Assembly: GCA_029261715.1 (NCBI GenBank) | Contig: JAJDAT010000025.1 | Span: 1-64,000, forward strand | Length of the DNA stretch: 64,000 bases | Direction: 5' to 3' | Source of the DNA: Nitrospinia bacterium | GTDB lineage: Bacteria; Nitrospinota; Nitrospinia; Nitrospinales; JAJDAT01 | Shown: in pieces, positions 16,585 to 24,607 of the stretch | How positions within the stretch are numbered: position 1 is the stretch's first letter | Layout of the letters: each line of letters begins with the position of its first letter | Notes under the pieces: model-generated | What the model saw: the letters and a program-made list of their open reading frames with translations, nothing else | Databases searched by the model: none | What the model was told of the DNA's origin: nothing | Position numbers and translations under genes: made by a program

Positions 16585-18807
16585 CTAGGAATCAATTTTA
16601 TTTAAAGACAACCCATATAGTCTTAAAAGATTAATTACGGTTTGGTCGGTTAGTCCTAGCCGAACTGTTTCTTCTAAGTGATGGATGGCCTTTTGTTTTT
16701 CTCCAATTTGAGTGTACAAAATGGAAAGATTTAAATACCCCTTGGCATAGTCTGGTTTTAACGCTATCGCCGTTTTGAACATTTTTTCTGAATCGGTTAA
16801 TTGGTTTTGTTTTGCATAAACCTGTCCTAATGCGTCGAAAGTTTCTGCCATTGGAGACTGGGATCTTGTCGCTACTTTAAGATGCTTTTCTGCATTTTCA
16901 AAATCTCCTAGGACATTAAAATTATCGCCAAGGTTGATTAGGGCGGTTTGATGATTTGGGTCAAAGTCCAAAACTTTTTGGAAGTTTTTGTTCGATTCTG
17001 CAAGATTATTACTTGATTGGTGTATTAGGCCCATTTGCAGATAGGGCGTTAAGGACGGTAATTTTTGACTTGAAGCTTTTACAAAATAATTGAGCGCTTG
17101 ATCGGGTTGATTTTCATGTTGATAGAGTTTCGCGTGTTTTAGTAAGTCCGCGTAATGATGTCTGAGTTCGATTTCTTTTTGGTTTTTTGCTGGAGTTAAT
17201 ACAGTTATCAAAAATATGAGAAGAATCGTTGTAGAGCCGATTACAGTTAAACAATATTTTGGATTAAAATTGGTTTTTTGTTTTTCCTTTAGCGTAGAGA
17301 TTCTCTGGAATAAAAAACAGATGAAAAATAAAACGCCTGCCTGAACAAGCGGAAAAACGGCCATAAAAAGAAAATCTTTAAAATTCCAAGTTTCTTCGTG
17401 GTTTAAAGTTAGGAGACGAAACCAGTTAGACGATCGTAACAATGTTTGAGTATGATCAAAAAGAAGCTTGGGAGTATAAATTATGGCTTTGAAGGCAAAT
17501 TCAGGATCGTTGTGATGAATAATTATTTTATATTGAACCATCATTGAATATTGAATTAGGAAGCAAATTCCTATGAAGCTATACGTCATAAACTCAATTG
17601 TTCTGGTTTTAGTATGCGATGCCCAATTTAGAATGCCGGCCAAGCCGATAGCCAATAGAGGAATAGAAGAAATAAAATGGCGCTCCCCATAGGAGTCGGA
17701 ACTTTCGGGATAAATCGATATTATAAAAACTAATGCTCCTAGATAGGCGACTATGCCTGGTCTTATAGAGTTAAATTGTTTGTCTGCATAAAGACCCATA
17801 ACAGAAAAAATAAAAATGGGAAAAGAAAATAAGATTCCCCATTGCAGGCTAAAAAAGACGTTAAATAAACTTTTAAAAATCTCTGGAGTGAATAGTGACG
17901 TTAAGCCAGCGCCGGCCATTTCAAAATGGCGCAATGGTAAGGGGACCCCATTGAGTTTCTGCCACATAAAAAGTTGAGGGGATAAAGCTAATAAAAAAAA
18001 CAAAACCATCCAAAAAGATCGATTTAGAAAAGCTTTTAAAAGTGGTTTGTTATCGTTATATGCAAAAGGTTTCTTTAAAAATATTTGATCGAAAAAATAA
18101 AGAGCAAAGAATGAAATATTGATTATTCTGACCATGCAAAATAATCCTAGTAACGCTCCTAGAAAAGCATGGTCTATTGGTCTTTCCGATTCTCTAACTT
18201 TTAACCATAAAGATATAAACATTACCGCCATGAAAAATTCGGTTGTGTGCGCCATCCTGTCTCGGATAAATGAAAAATAGATGAGCGGAGAACATAACCA
18301 AATTGAAACTGTTACCAATAAAGCGATTTGTTCGGTTGTGATGCGTCTGACAATTTTATTTAATTGAAGGAGAGCTATAAACAGATAAGCGTGAGAAGCT
18401 ATTGCCGTCGACATATAATATGGGATCGAATAACCGTCTGTTGATATTTCGAGACCAGAAGCATTTAAGATTAAAGCGATGATATGACCAACGAGAAAAA
18501 AAGGAAAAAATAAGACGCTTTGTCCGATTTGCCAATTGTTGAATACGTAACCCGTTGGCATAAAGGTTTCACGATGGGCATAATTTAGTTCGTTAACGAA
18601 ATCAAAATCGCCATCGATCAAACCTGACCTCAAATACGCGTAGTAACCGGTATCGTCGCCTGGGTCGATATTATTTAAAGAATAAAAGCCTGTGTGTATT
18701 GTAGGAGAAATCCAATCGTTAAAATTTCCCAAAGGGATTAATAGCAGGCAAAGTAAAAGAAATATCGTAGATAAAAACCAATATCTTTTGTTGAACTCAG
18801 AATCCAA
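16585..18807 (-). CDS. polytopic GT-C-like membrane protein with C-terminal TPRs
   Basis: A 740-residue integral membrane protein. Residues 10-520 contain about eleven hydrophobic helices, and the first extramembrane loop carries GDDTGYYAYLRSG. An acidic pair in this position is characteristic of lipid-phosphate-sugar-dependent (GT-C) glycosyltransferases. A final helix near residue 500 is followed by about 200 residues of tetratricopeptide repeats (for example HQTALINLGDNFNVLGDFEN and KPDYAKGYLNLSILYTQIG). The combination suggests glycan or lipid-linked sugar transfer with protein-binding repeats on one side of the membrane. No named family is assigned; the enzymatic role is inferred. Confidence 0.7.
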   Translation of the reverse strand: MDSEFNKRYWFLSTIFLLLCLLLIPLGNFNDWISPTIHTGFYSLNNIDPGDDTGYYAYLRSGLIDGDFDFVNELNYAHRETFMPTGYVFNNWQIGQSVLFFPFFLVGHIIALILNASGLEISTDGYSIPYYMSTAIASHAYLFIALLQLNKIVRRITTEQIALLVTVSIWLCSPLIYFSFIRDRMAHTTEFFMAVMFISLWLKVRESERPIDHAFLGALLGLFCMVRIINISFFALYFFDQIFLKKPFAYNDNKPLLKAFLNRSFWMVLFFLLALSPQLFMWQKLNGVPLPLRHFEMAGAGLTSLFTPEIFKSLFNVFFSLQWGILFSFPIFIFSVMGLYADKQFNSIRPGIVAYLGALVFIISIYPESSDSYGERHFISSIPLLAIGLAGILNWASHTKTRTIEFMTYSFIGICFLIQYSMMVQYKIIIHHNDPEFAFKAIIYTPKLLFDHTQTLLRSSNWFRLLTLNHEETWNFKDFLFMAVFPLVQAGVLFFICFLFQRISTLKEKQKTNFNPKYCLTVIGSTTILLIFLITVLTPAKNQKEIELRHHYADLLKHAKLYQHENQPDQALNYFVKASSQKLPSLTPYLQMGLIHQSSNNLAESNKNFQKVLDFDPNHQTALINLGDNFNVLGDFENAEKHLKVATRSQSPMAETFDALGQVYAKQNQLTDSEKMFKTAIALKPDYAKGYLNLSILYTQIGEKQKAIHHLEETVRLGLTDQTVINLLRLYGLSLNKIDS

Positions 18808-18988
18808 GGTTTTTGGTAATTTGTAGGTTTAAATGGAGAGATTTAAGGTCTAAAAACTATTGGGTTAATTGACGTTATAGTTTTTTGGGAATATTCTTTT
18901 TATTTTTTTATCCTATAACTAAAGAATATCATTTAGGATTTAATTAATAGACTTTAATCAAAAAATCAAAAATTAAACTTGATTTTAA

Positions 18989-19003
18989 GATAACGATTAT
19001 CAT
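18989..19003. promoter_or_regulatory. Fur/Zur-like palindrome before small metal-type gene
   Basis: The sequence GATAACGATTATCAT contains a perfect inverted repeat GATAA-CGA-TTATC and matches the core of the Fur consensus GATAATGATAATCATTATC. It lies 12 bases before the start codon of the small His/Cys protein, where a bound repressor would cover the transcription or translation start. The assignment to Fur rather than Zur or Mur is open. Confidence 0.5.
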
Positions 19004-19015
19004 AGCATTGAAAGC

Positions 19016-19429
19016 ATGAAAAAACAGGGTTTTATAGTTTTGGTTATTGCCTTTGCAATTGTACTGGTTTGCGGAAGTTCTAGCTTTGCCGCTGATCACA
19101 ATTCGCATGAAGGACATTTTCCTATGAAAGAAATGGGGAAGGGCCTTTCTTTGCATTGTGTTTTAAAAGGCCATGATCTTAGTAATCCTTGTCCACACCT
19201 TGTAGCTAAAGGCGATTTGGGTGAAAAATATTCTCTTTCTCTTCCTTGCGGAGGAAAAACTTCGAATCAAAATCCATTTTCGTTCAACCCTGAAAGTTCA
19301 TCATTCTTCGATTTATTAAACGCTCCAGATTATAAAGTCCATAACTTGAATTGGACTATCCCCTTATATATAGTTGGATACGCTCCCCTTGAGCTTAGTC
19401 CACTTGACCCTCCTCCAAAGCTTTCCTAA
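19016..19429 (+). CDS. small secreted His/Cys-rich protein
   Basis: A 137-residue exported protein. A Sec signal peptide (residues 1-27, ending SSSFAAD) precedes a mature part with HNSHEGHF, LHCVLKGHD and NPCPHLV. That gives three Cys and seven or so His in the first half, which looks like a metal-binding segment. The C-terminal third is Pro-rich and hydrophobic. It resembles in style the two small HNHD/Cys proteins at 37.0-38.1 kb near the ZnuD-like receptor. A Fur-like palindrome sits directly upstream, so metal-controlled expression is likely. Function beyond metal handling cannot be given. Confidence 0.7.
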   Translation: MKKQGFIVLVIAFAIVLVCGSSSFAADHNSHEGHFPMKEMGKGLSLHCVLKGHDLSNPCPHLVAKGDLGEKYSLSLPCGGKTSNQNPFSFNPESSSFFDLLNAPDYKVHNLNWTIPLYIVGYAPLELSPLDPPPKLS

Positions 19430-19732
19430 TAGTTTATTTTTGGAAGTATGAACGGTTGTATCTTCCGTTTGAGGCGACCATATTCCGCTTGATTTAAATT
19501 TTATATTTAATTTCACCGGGCAAATTTCTGAAAACGTCTTAATTAACGTTTCAAAATACTTTTTAAGATCCACGCGAGTGAACCAGGTTTTTTCCTCATA
19601 ATTATCATTTTTTTATTAATGGGGTTGATAGCTTTAGTTTGTCTGTTTGTGGGGCTGCGTTCTCTAATTTCTATCAAATGTTATTTAGGTTTTTTCAGAA
19701 GTTTGTTTGTACGTAAATTTCTATTTACCCAT

Positions 19733-19819
19733 TAGTTTGGCAAGTTTTGACAACTTTCTTTCCAAACTACCTCCTTAACAAGATTGGGTAAAAGAGGCCG
19801 AGTCCTTGTGGGCTCGGCT
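19733..19819 (+). ncRNA. candidate structured RNA, copy A
   Basis: An 87-base non-coding element able to form three helices. P1: 19733-19740 with 19762-19769, enclosing AAGTT-TTGAC-AACTT. P2: 19770-19773 (start of a CCTCC) with 19794-19797. P3: a ten-pair GC-rich hairpin from about 19796 to 19819 with a TTGT loop. Copy B, 157 bases on, keeps the loops and spacing but has different, still complementary, stem sequences. The strand is assumed from genes downstream. No known riboswitch consensus was recognised. Confidence 0.55.
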
Positions 19820-19889
19820 GAACGCATAGTGAATGTTTTATGGAAGTTTTTGTCGAATATATTAGAAAAACGATGTTCCTTTTGCCTTC

Positions 19890-19976
19890 GGTTTAATGAG
19901 TTCTGACAACTTTCTCATTAAACCTCCTCCATTACCACAAAAGGCAAGAGGAGACCGGGCCCTTGTGGGCCCGGTT
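19890..19976 (+). ncRNA. candidate structured RNA, copy B
   Basis: The second 87-base element. P1 has eleven pairs (19890-19900 with 19914-19924) around the conserved TTCTGACAACTTT. P2 pairs CTCCTC (19924-19929) with GAGGAG (19948-19953). P3 is ACCGGGCCC-TTGT-GGGCCCGGT (19954-19975). P3 is followed by TTATTT, so this copy could end transcription. Compared with copy A, nearly all stem bases differ but pairing is kept, while loop and CCTCC bases are conserved. Confidence 0.55.
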
Positions 19977-20000
19977 ATTTAAACTTGTTGAAGTAGACTT

Positions 20001-20174
20001 AAGAGAACTTACCGAAAATTTAGATTTGCCAAGAGCTAAGTCTTTGAATAAGGGCTTGGTGATAGCAAAACAGTAAAAACGCGATAACGAGTTAAAGAAT
20101 AAGTCAAACTCGAATATTAAAAATCCACGGATGTATTCTTTTAAAAGCATAATAAATGCTTTAGAGGCTCTCTT
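20001..20174. repeat. MITE-like element, copy 1
   Basis: A 174-base non-coding element. Its ends form imperfect inverted repeats (AAGAGAAC at the left, GGCTCTCTT at the right), and its interior shares TTTGCCAAGAG, TAAGGGCTT and GATAGCAAAACAGTAAAAA with the copy at 40.5 kb. It ends 5 bases before the ATG of the next gene and supplies the GAGG that could serve as its Shine-Dalgarno. No ORF, so it would be non-autonomous. Confidence 0.6.
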
Positions 20175-20179
20175 AAATC

Positions 20180-21439
20180 ATGATTAAAAATGTAGCGTTT
20201 GTTTTAACTTTTCTGATTGCAGAAGGATGCGCAAGCCTGGATCAAAATATTAAGTTCTCAGATTATTTTAGTTTCGAAAAAATTAATGTTGTTTGGGAAC
20301 AGAAACCTCGTTCAATCATGTTTGGGTCTGATGCTCAATTGAATTTGCATGTTCTTGAAGACATGAATCTTTTATATCTGTCTGAGTATGACAAAGGGAC
20401 TCCAAAAGTTTATTTAGCTCAATCAATCGATGCCGGCAAAACATTTTCTAATTTAAAAACAATTAGTTCAAACGACGGTAAATTAAGCTTAGATGATGGG
20501 AGTAGTCCACAATTAGGAGTAGGGGATGGAGGCGAAATATTTGCGACTTGGGAAGAAGACCGCGATATAAAATTTGTTCGATCATTTGGTTTAAGAAAAA
20601 AGTTTTCGCCGATAGTTCGCGTCAACGACGACTTAGGCGACGCTGTTCAATCCTTTCATAGGATGAAGGTGGCGCAAGATGGAACTATTTTCATTTCTTG
20701 GGTGGATGGAAGATATCATGAACAAGAAGAGCTTGATTCTGAGTCTATCTATTTGACTCGGTCTTTAGATAACGGCAAAACCTTTGAAAAGAATATTCGG
20801 ATCAGCGGTAATGTTTGTCATTGTTGTCGCCCAGCGATTGCTTTTGGTAAAACCGATCAAATTTTCCTTTCTTGGCGTCATGAATTTCCGGGAAATATTA
20901 GAAAAGTTGTTGTCGCTTCATCTAATAATAATGGCCTAACGTGGTCCAAACCCATTCCTGTTTCGAAACAAGGATGGAAAATTAATGGGTGCATCAATTC
21001 GGGCCCGGCTATGGCGTATATAAATGGCAAGCTTTATATTGCTTGGTTTACTGGGGCAGAATCAAAATCCGCTTTAAAGTTTTCCTGGTCTGGAGATGAT
21101 GGAGAGTCGTTTAATACACTAGGGAAGATCCAAAAGAGCGTTTCTGAACCAAATTACCCTCACATAGAAAATATAAATGGCGAGCCTTGGGTTATTTTTC
21201 AAGGAACAAACGCTAAAGATAGAAGCGCTTCCGTTCAAGCATGGATCGTTAAAATCACTTCTGAAAATAAATTGAGTCTGCCGCAAGCTATTTCAAACGA
21301 TGAATTAGATGTAGCGTATCCGCATTTGTATAGAGGGGATAACGAAAGTGTTTTTGCTTTGTGGACTACTTTAACGAGTCAAGGCCCTAAAATTATGATG
21401 GCTAAAGGGAAATTAATCTCTCAAGCGCGTGGTTATTAG
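20180..21439 (+). CDS. Asp-box (sialidase-like) beta-propeller lipoprotein 1
   Basis: A 419-residue secreted protein. The N-terminus MIKNVAFVLTFLIAEGCAS ends in a lipobox-like Cys, so it is probably a lipoprotein. The mature part contains repeated Asp-box motifs (SIDAGKTFS, SLDNGKTFE, SNNNGLTWS, SGDDGESFN) that mark a six-bladed propeller of the sialidase/BNR superfamily. A conserved HCCRPAIAFG segment with adjacent Cys is unusual and shared with the next gene. Catalytic sialidase residues (Arg triad, Tyr/Glu) are not established. The next gene, on the same strand, is a clear paralog (about half of residues identical by eye). Its 5' leader is formed by the MITE-like element. Confidence 0.78.
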   Translation: MIKNVAFVLTFLIAEGCASLDQNIKFSDYFSFEKINVVWEQKPRSIMFGSDAQLNLHVLEDMNLLYLSEYDKGTPKVYLAQSIDAGKTFSNLKTISSNDGKLSLDDGSSPQLGVGDGGEIFATWEEDRDIKFVRSFGLRKKFSPIVRVNDDLGDAVQSFHRMKVAQDGTIFISWVDGRYHEQEELDSESIYLTRSLDNGKTFEKNIRISGNVCHCCRPAIAFGKTDQIFLSWRHEFPGNIRKVVVASSNNNGLTWSKPIPVSKQGWKINGCINSGPAMAYINGKLYIAWFTGAESKSALKFSWSGDDGESFNTLGKIQKSVSEPNYPHIENINGEPWVIFQGTNAKDRSASVQAWIVKITSENKLSLPQAISNDELDVAYPHLYRGDNESVFALWTTLTSQGPKIMMAKGKLISQARGY

Positions 21440-21473
21440 ATTCTTAAGGTATTTTAAATTGAGGTTTTTATAC

Positions 21474-22724
21474 ATGATTAAAAATTTATTAATTTCTTTT
21501 GTTTTTTTGAGCGTAACAGCATGTTCAAACATCGCTCAAAATACTTTAGTTGAACAAAATAATATATCGGATACAGTCGAAGTTGTTTGGGAACCAAAAC
21601 CGCGTTCGGTCGCTTCGGGATCGGGAGGTCAATTATGGGTGCGCGCTTCGGAGAGTATGAACCTTTTATATGCAGCTCATGGCGATAAGGGAAACTCAAA
21701 CGTTTATTTAGCAAAGTCTAAGGATGTTGGCGACACGTTTGGCCATGCGGTGAAAGCAAGTTCAAATAGCGGCAAAGTCAGAGCTCATGGAGAAAATGGT
21801 CCTCAATTACGTATGGGAAATGGAATCGAAATTTTTGCCGCATGGATAGAAAACAGAGATGTTCAGTTTGCTCGCTCGGTCAACTTTGGTCGAAGCTTTT
21901 TACCGTCTATGCGTGTTAACGACGATAAAGGTAAAGCCTCGCAATCATTCCATACGATGGAAGTAAGTCCAAATGGGTCAGTTTTTGTCACGTGGTTAGA
22001 TGGAAGAGAAAAAGGAAAAGGTACTCCCGGAACATCCTCAATTTATTTAGCGAGTTCGCAGGATAAAGGTAAAACATTTGGAGAAAATATTAAGGTTGCA
22101 GGAGATATTTGTCCGTGTTGTCGTCCTGCAATTGCTTTTGGAAGTTCGGGGCAAGTATTCGTTTCATGGCGTCATGTCTATCCAGGGAATGTTAGGAAAA
22201 TTGTTGTTGCCTCTTCTCTCGATAATGGTTCGACTTGGTCTAAACCCGTTCCCGTTGAAGAAAAAGGTTGGACTATTAATGGATGCGCACATTCAGGTCC
22301 GACAATGAAGTATGTAGACGGAAAATTGATTTTGGTCTGGTATACAGGAGCCGAAGGAAAGGCTTCCCTTAAAATGGCCTGGTCAACTAACGAGGGAAAA
22401 TCTTTTAGCTCTTTGGGCGAGGTTCAACAGAAAGTATTAGATCCCAATCATCCACATTTGGCGGTCATAATGGGAAAACCGTGGGTAATATTCCAGGGAA
22501 GAGATTCTAACAAAAAAGCCGGTTGGGCTCCCGCTCAAGCGTGGACAGTTAAGCTATCAAAAGAAGGAAAAGCGAGCGCTCCGCAAGCGATCCCCACAGA
22601 TGAAACGGGTGTTGTTTACCCGTATTTATTTAAGGGGAATGGGGGCCGTGTTTACGCTCTTTGGACCGCTTTAACTGATAATGGTCCTAAAGTCATGATG
22701 TCGCGAGGAAGGTTGAAGTCATAA
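21474..22724 (+). CDS. Asp-box (sialidase-like) beta-propeller lipoprotein 2
   Basis: Paralog of the preceding gene, 416 residues from the ATG at 21474. That start is preferred over an upstream GTG reading because it gives a proper lipoprotein signal (MIKNLLISFVFLSVTACS) and has TTGAGG upstream. Asp-boxes appear as SKDVGDTFG, SQDKGKTFG, SLDNGSTWS and STNEGKSFS. ICPCCRPAIAFG replaces the HCCRPAIAFG of the paralog. It begins 35 bases after the paralog stops, so the two form an operon. The location is outer-membrane or periplasmic; ligand unknown, though the vicinal Cys invite metal or thiol chemistry. A relic of a third paralog lies at 28.4 kb. Confidence 0.8.
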   Translation: MIKNLLISFVFLSVTACSNIAQNTLVEQNNISDTVEVVWEPKPRSVASGSGGQLWVRASESMNLLYAAHGDKGNSNVYLAKSKDVGDTFGHAVKASSNSGKVRAHGENGPQLRMGNGIEIFAAWIENRDVQFARSVNFGRSFLPSMRVNDDKGKASQSFHTMEVSPNGSVFVTWLDGREKGKGTPGTSSIYLASSQDKGKTFGENIKVAGDICPCCRPAIAFGSSGQVFVSWRHVYPGNVRKIVVASSLDNGSTWSKPVPVEEKGWTINGCAHSGPTMKYVDGKLILVWYTGAEGKASLKMAWSTNEGKSFSSLGEVQQKVLDPNHPHLAVIMGKPWVIFQGRDSNKKAGWAPAQAWTVKLSKEGKASAPQAIPTDETGVVYPYLFKGNGGRVYALWTALTDNGPKVMMSRGRLKS

Positions 22725-22738
22725 AGCTCCAACCATTT

Positions 22739-23917
22739 TCAATCAACTAATTCATCGAGGTCTTTTTGCCATAACATTGGAGTATAAATCAAAATAAAAA
22801 GCAAAAAACAAAGCGTCCAAAGTGTAGCGGAACTTATAACCCAATTAATGCTGTTGCCAGGTGCAATCATTATGAAAAATACTCTTATAAAAGCGGCAAG
22901 CTGCATTAGGAGAAAGCTTAGTTTAGTTAGGTTTGTTGCGATTTTGTCGCGTCCAGTATGGCCCAGTATCACTCGGCACATCATTCCGAGCGTCATAGAA
23001 CCAATTGCTCCCGCTGTAAAGGCATGCAGTGCAATAGAGAATGGAAGAAAGCCAAGCGCTGAGACACCTAGCAAAAATAGCCCTAGAATGACCCAGCTAT
23101 ATCCTATATGAAGAATCGAGACCATAGGATCATTTAATATTCTGAGTGTATGATAACGCCGCAGACGTAGTATGTGAATGATAGCGGAAAAAAAGGCTGC
23201 TCCGGCAAGAATAGCTCCTTCCAGTTTTATAAATATCAGTGTCAGAATAATCAAAGCAATTGATAGGATTGCCAGAATATCTAATTTACTTTGTGTTGTT
23301 TCTTTAGCTTCTTCTCCTCTTTCTTGTAAAGCATCCACGGTAAAGGCTGGAATGACACGCCCGCCAATCAGAGAAATCATAGCGATGATAACCATTACAG
23401 CGACATAAAGCGATGTGCGGTCTTTGGTAACAAGGAAAACCATATCGCATGCAAATAAAATACTTAGTAATACCAGAAATACAAAATTACGTTTTTCCCA
23501 TGTTTTAATAAGCGGAATAGATATACTAACTGCTAGTGACAGAATAAACGCGCCTTCAAGAACTAAAACGGTAACCTCAGATAAACCCAGATCAAAATTC
23601 ATAACCACTCGCCCAGCTAACCAAAGAAGGCACAATCCTAGTAAATACAATCCGCGCACCGGAACGCTATCCGTCCAGTTCGCCACAGCTGTAAGCAAAA
23701 AACCTGCAATAATTGCCATAGTGAAACCATAGATCATTTCATGCGCATGCCATGATATAGGATCTATCATGAATAATGGAGGCGCGACATAACCTGAGTA
23801 AAATCCGCCCCATATAATCAAACTAATAATGCTAAAGGATGGGCCTAAAAGAAAGAAGGGGCGAAATCCGTATCCCAAAAAAGGATGAGCAAAAATAACT
23901 CTATAAGATAGAGACAT
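22739..23917 (-). CDS. nnrS: NnrS family heme-copper membrane protein, copy 1
   Basis: A 392-residue polytopic protein of the NnrS family, haem- and copper-containing inner-membrane proteins that protect against nitric oxide stress. About twelve hydrophobic helices are visible. His residues expected in the core occur in DPISWHAHEMIYGF (residues 52-65), ALHAFTAGAIG and RVILGHTGR, all family hallmarks. A second copy at 31.5-32.7 kb on the other strand is about 80-85% identical. The two promoter regions share a palindrome, ACAAA-N6-TTTGT, 30 bases or so before the start. It is the last gene of a minus-strand series carrying globins. Confidence 0.93.
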   Translation of the reverse strand: MSLSYRVIFAHPFLGYGFRPFFLLGPSFSIISLIIWGGFYSGYVAPPLFMIDPISWHAHEMIYGFTMAIIAGFLLTAVANWTDSVPVRGLYLLGLCLLWLAGRVVMNFDLGLSEVTVLVLEGAFILSLAVSISIPLIKTWEKRNFVFLVLLSILFACDMVFLVTKDRTSLYVAVMVIIAMISLIGGRVIPAFTVDALQERGEEAKETTQSKLDILAILSIALIILTLIFIKLEGAILAGAAFFSAIIHILRLRRYHTLRILNDPMVSILHIGYSWVILGLFLLGVSALGFLPFSIALHAFTAGAIGSMTLGMMCRVILGHTGRDKIATNLTKLSFLLMQLAAFIRVFFIMIAPGNSINWVISSATLWTLCFLLFILIYTPMLWQKDLDELVD

Positions 23918-23945
23918 ATTTATTTCCTAAAAGTATAGATTGTCT

Positions 23946-23961
23946 ACAAATTAGACTTTGT
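23946..23961. promoter_or_regulatory. putative NO-responsive operator, nnrS copy 1
   Basis: ACAAATTAGACTTTGT is an inverted repeat (ACAAA-N6-TTTGT) about 30 bases before the NnrS start codon. The same palindrome with identical surrounding sequence precedes NnrS copy 2. Conservation of this block within otherwise diverged leaders supports a protein-binding site; the Rrf2 protein at 27.9 kb is a candidate. Confidence 0.45.
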
Positions 23962-24045
23962 CCATAGAAAAACTATCACTACTTATTTTTCCAAGGGAAA
24001 CACCATCCTTAGTATCAATATAAAATTGGAACTATTATCTGCCTT

Positions 24046-24558
24046 TTAAAATTTATTATTTTGCTCTAACTTTAATAATTTTTTTTTAATAGGTAATCCT
24101 CCCCCATATCCTACAAGCTCCCCATTACTTCCGATTATTCGATGGCAAGGAATAATTATATTTATGGCATTTGCTCCATTTGCATTTGCCACTGCACGAA
24201 CAGCATTTGCATTATTAATATTTTTTGCTAACTGTAAATAAGTTGAGGTAGTTGCATAAGATACTTCCATCAAACTCTTCCAGACACTTTTTTGAAAGTT
24301 AGTTCCTACCATTAACAAGGGAATGTTAAACTTTCTTCTATCTTCATTAAGATATTCTTCAAGTTGCTCTCTAGTTTTCTCTAAAACCTTATCACTACAT
24401 ATTATGAAATCGGCGTTTAGGCTTTTTCTAATCCTATTATCAACGGTCCTCCTCATTTTTCTATATCTAAAATCGAGTAAGCAAAGTTTTTCATCAAAAG
24501 ACCCTAGTACCATTTCACCAATTTTAGTTTTTTGATATTGAATATTTATTTGATTCAT
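24046..24558 (-). CDS. ogt: methylated-DNA--protein cysteine methyltransferase
   Basis: A 170-residue O6-alkylguanine-DNA alkyltransferase that accepts alkyl groups onto its own Cys, restoring guanine in DNA. The active-site block is intact, with IIIPCHRIIGSNGELVGYGGG near residues 135-155. The preceding helix-turn-helix contains VRAVANANGANAINI, the DNA-binding arginine-finger region. There is no AraC/Ada N-terminal domain, so it is the Ogt/MGMT form. In a nitric-oxide gene group, repair of N-nitroso-derived alkylation is a sensible role. It lies upstream of NnrS copy 1 on the same strand. Confidence 0.92.
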   Translation of the reverse strand: MNQINIQYQKTKIGEMVLGSFDEKLCLLDFRYRKMRRTVDNRIRKSLNADFIICSDKVLEKTREQLEEYLNEDRRKFNIPLLMVGTNFQKSVWKSLMEVSYATTSTYLQLAKNINNANAVRAVANANGANAINIIIPCHRIIGSNGELVGYGGGLPIKKKLLKLEQNNKF

Positions 24559-24607
24559 TTTTAACGCTTTTTACCAGAAACTATCTGTTCACCAATGAAG
24601 TAAAATT

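Noticed and set aside
19364-19573. 69-residue minus-strand frame after the small His/Cys gene
   Set aside because: No RBS, no recognisable motif, and overlaps the 3' end of a well-supported gene.
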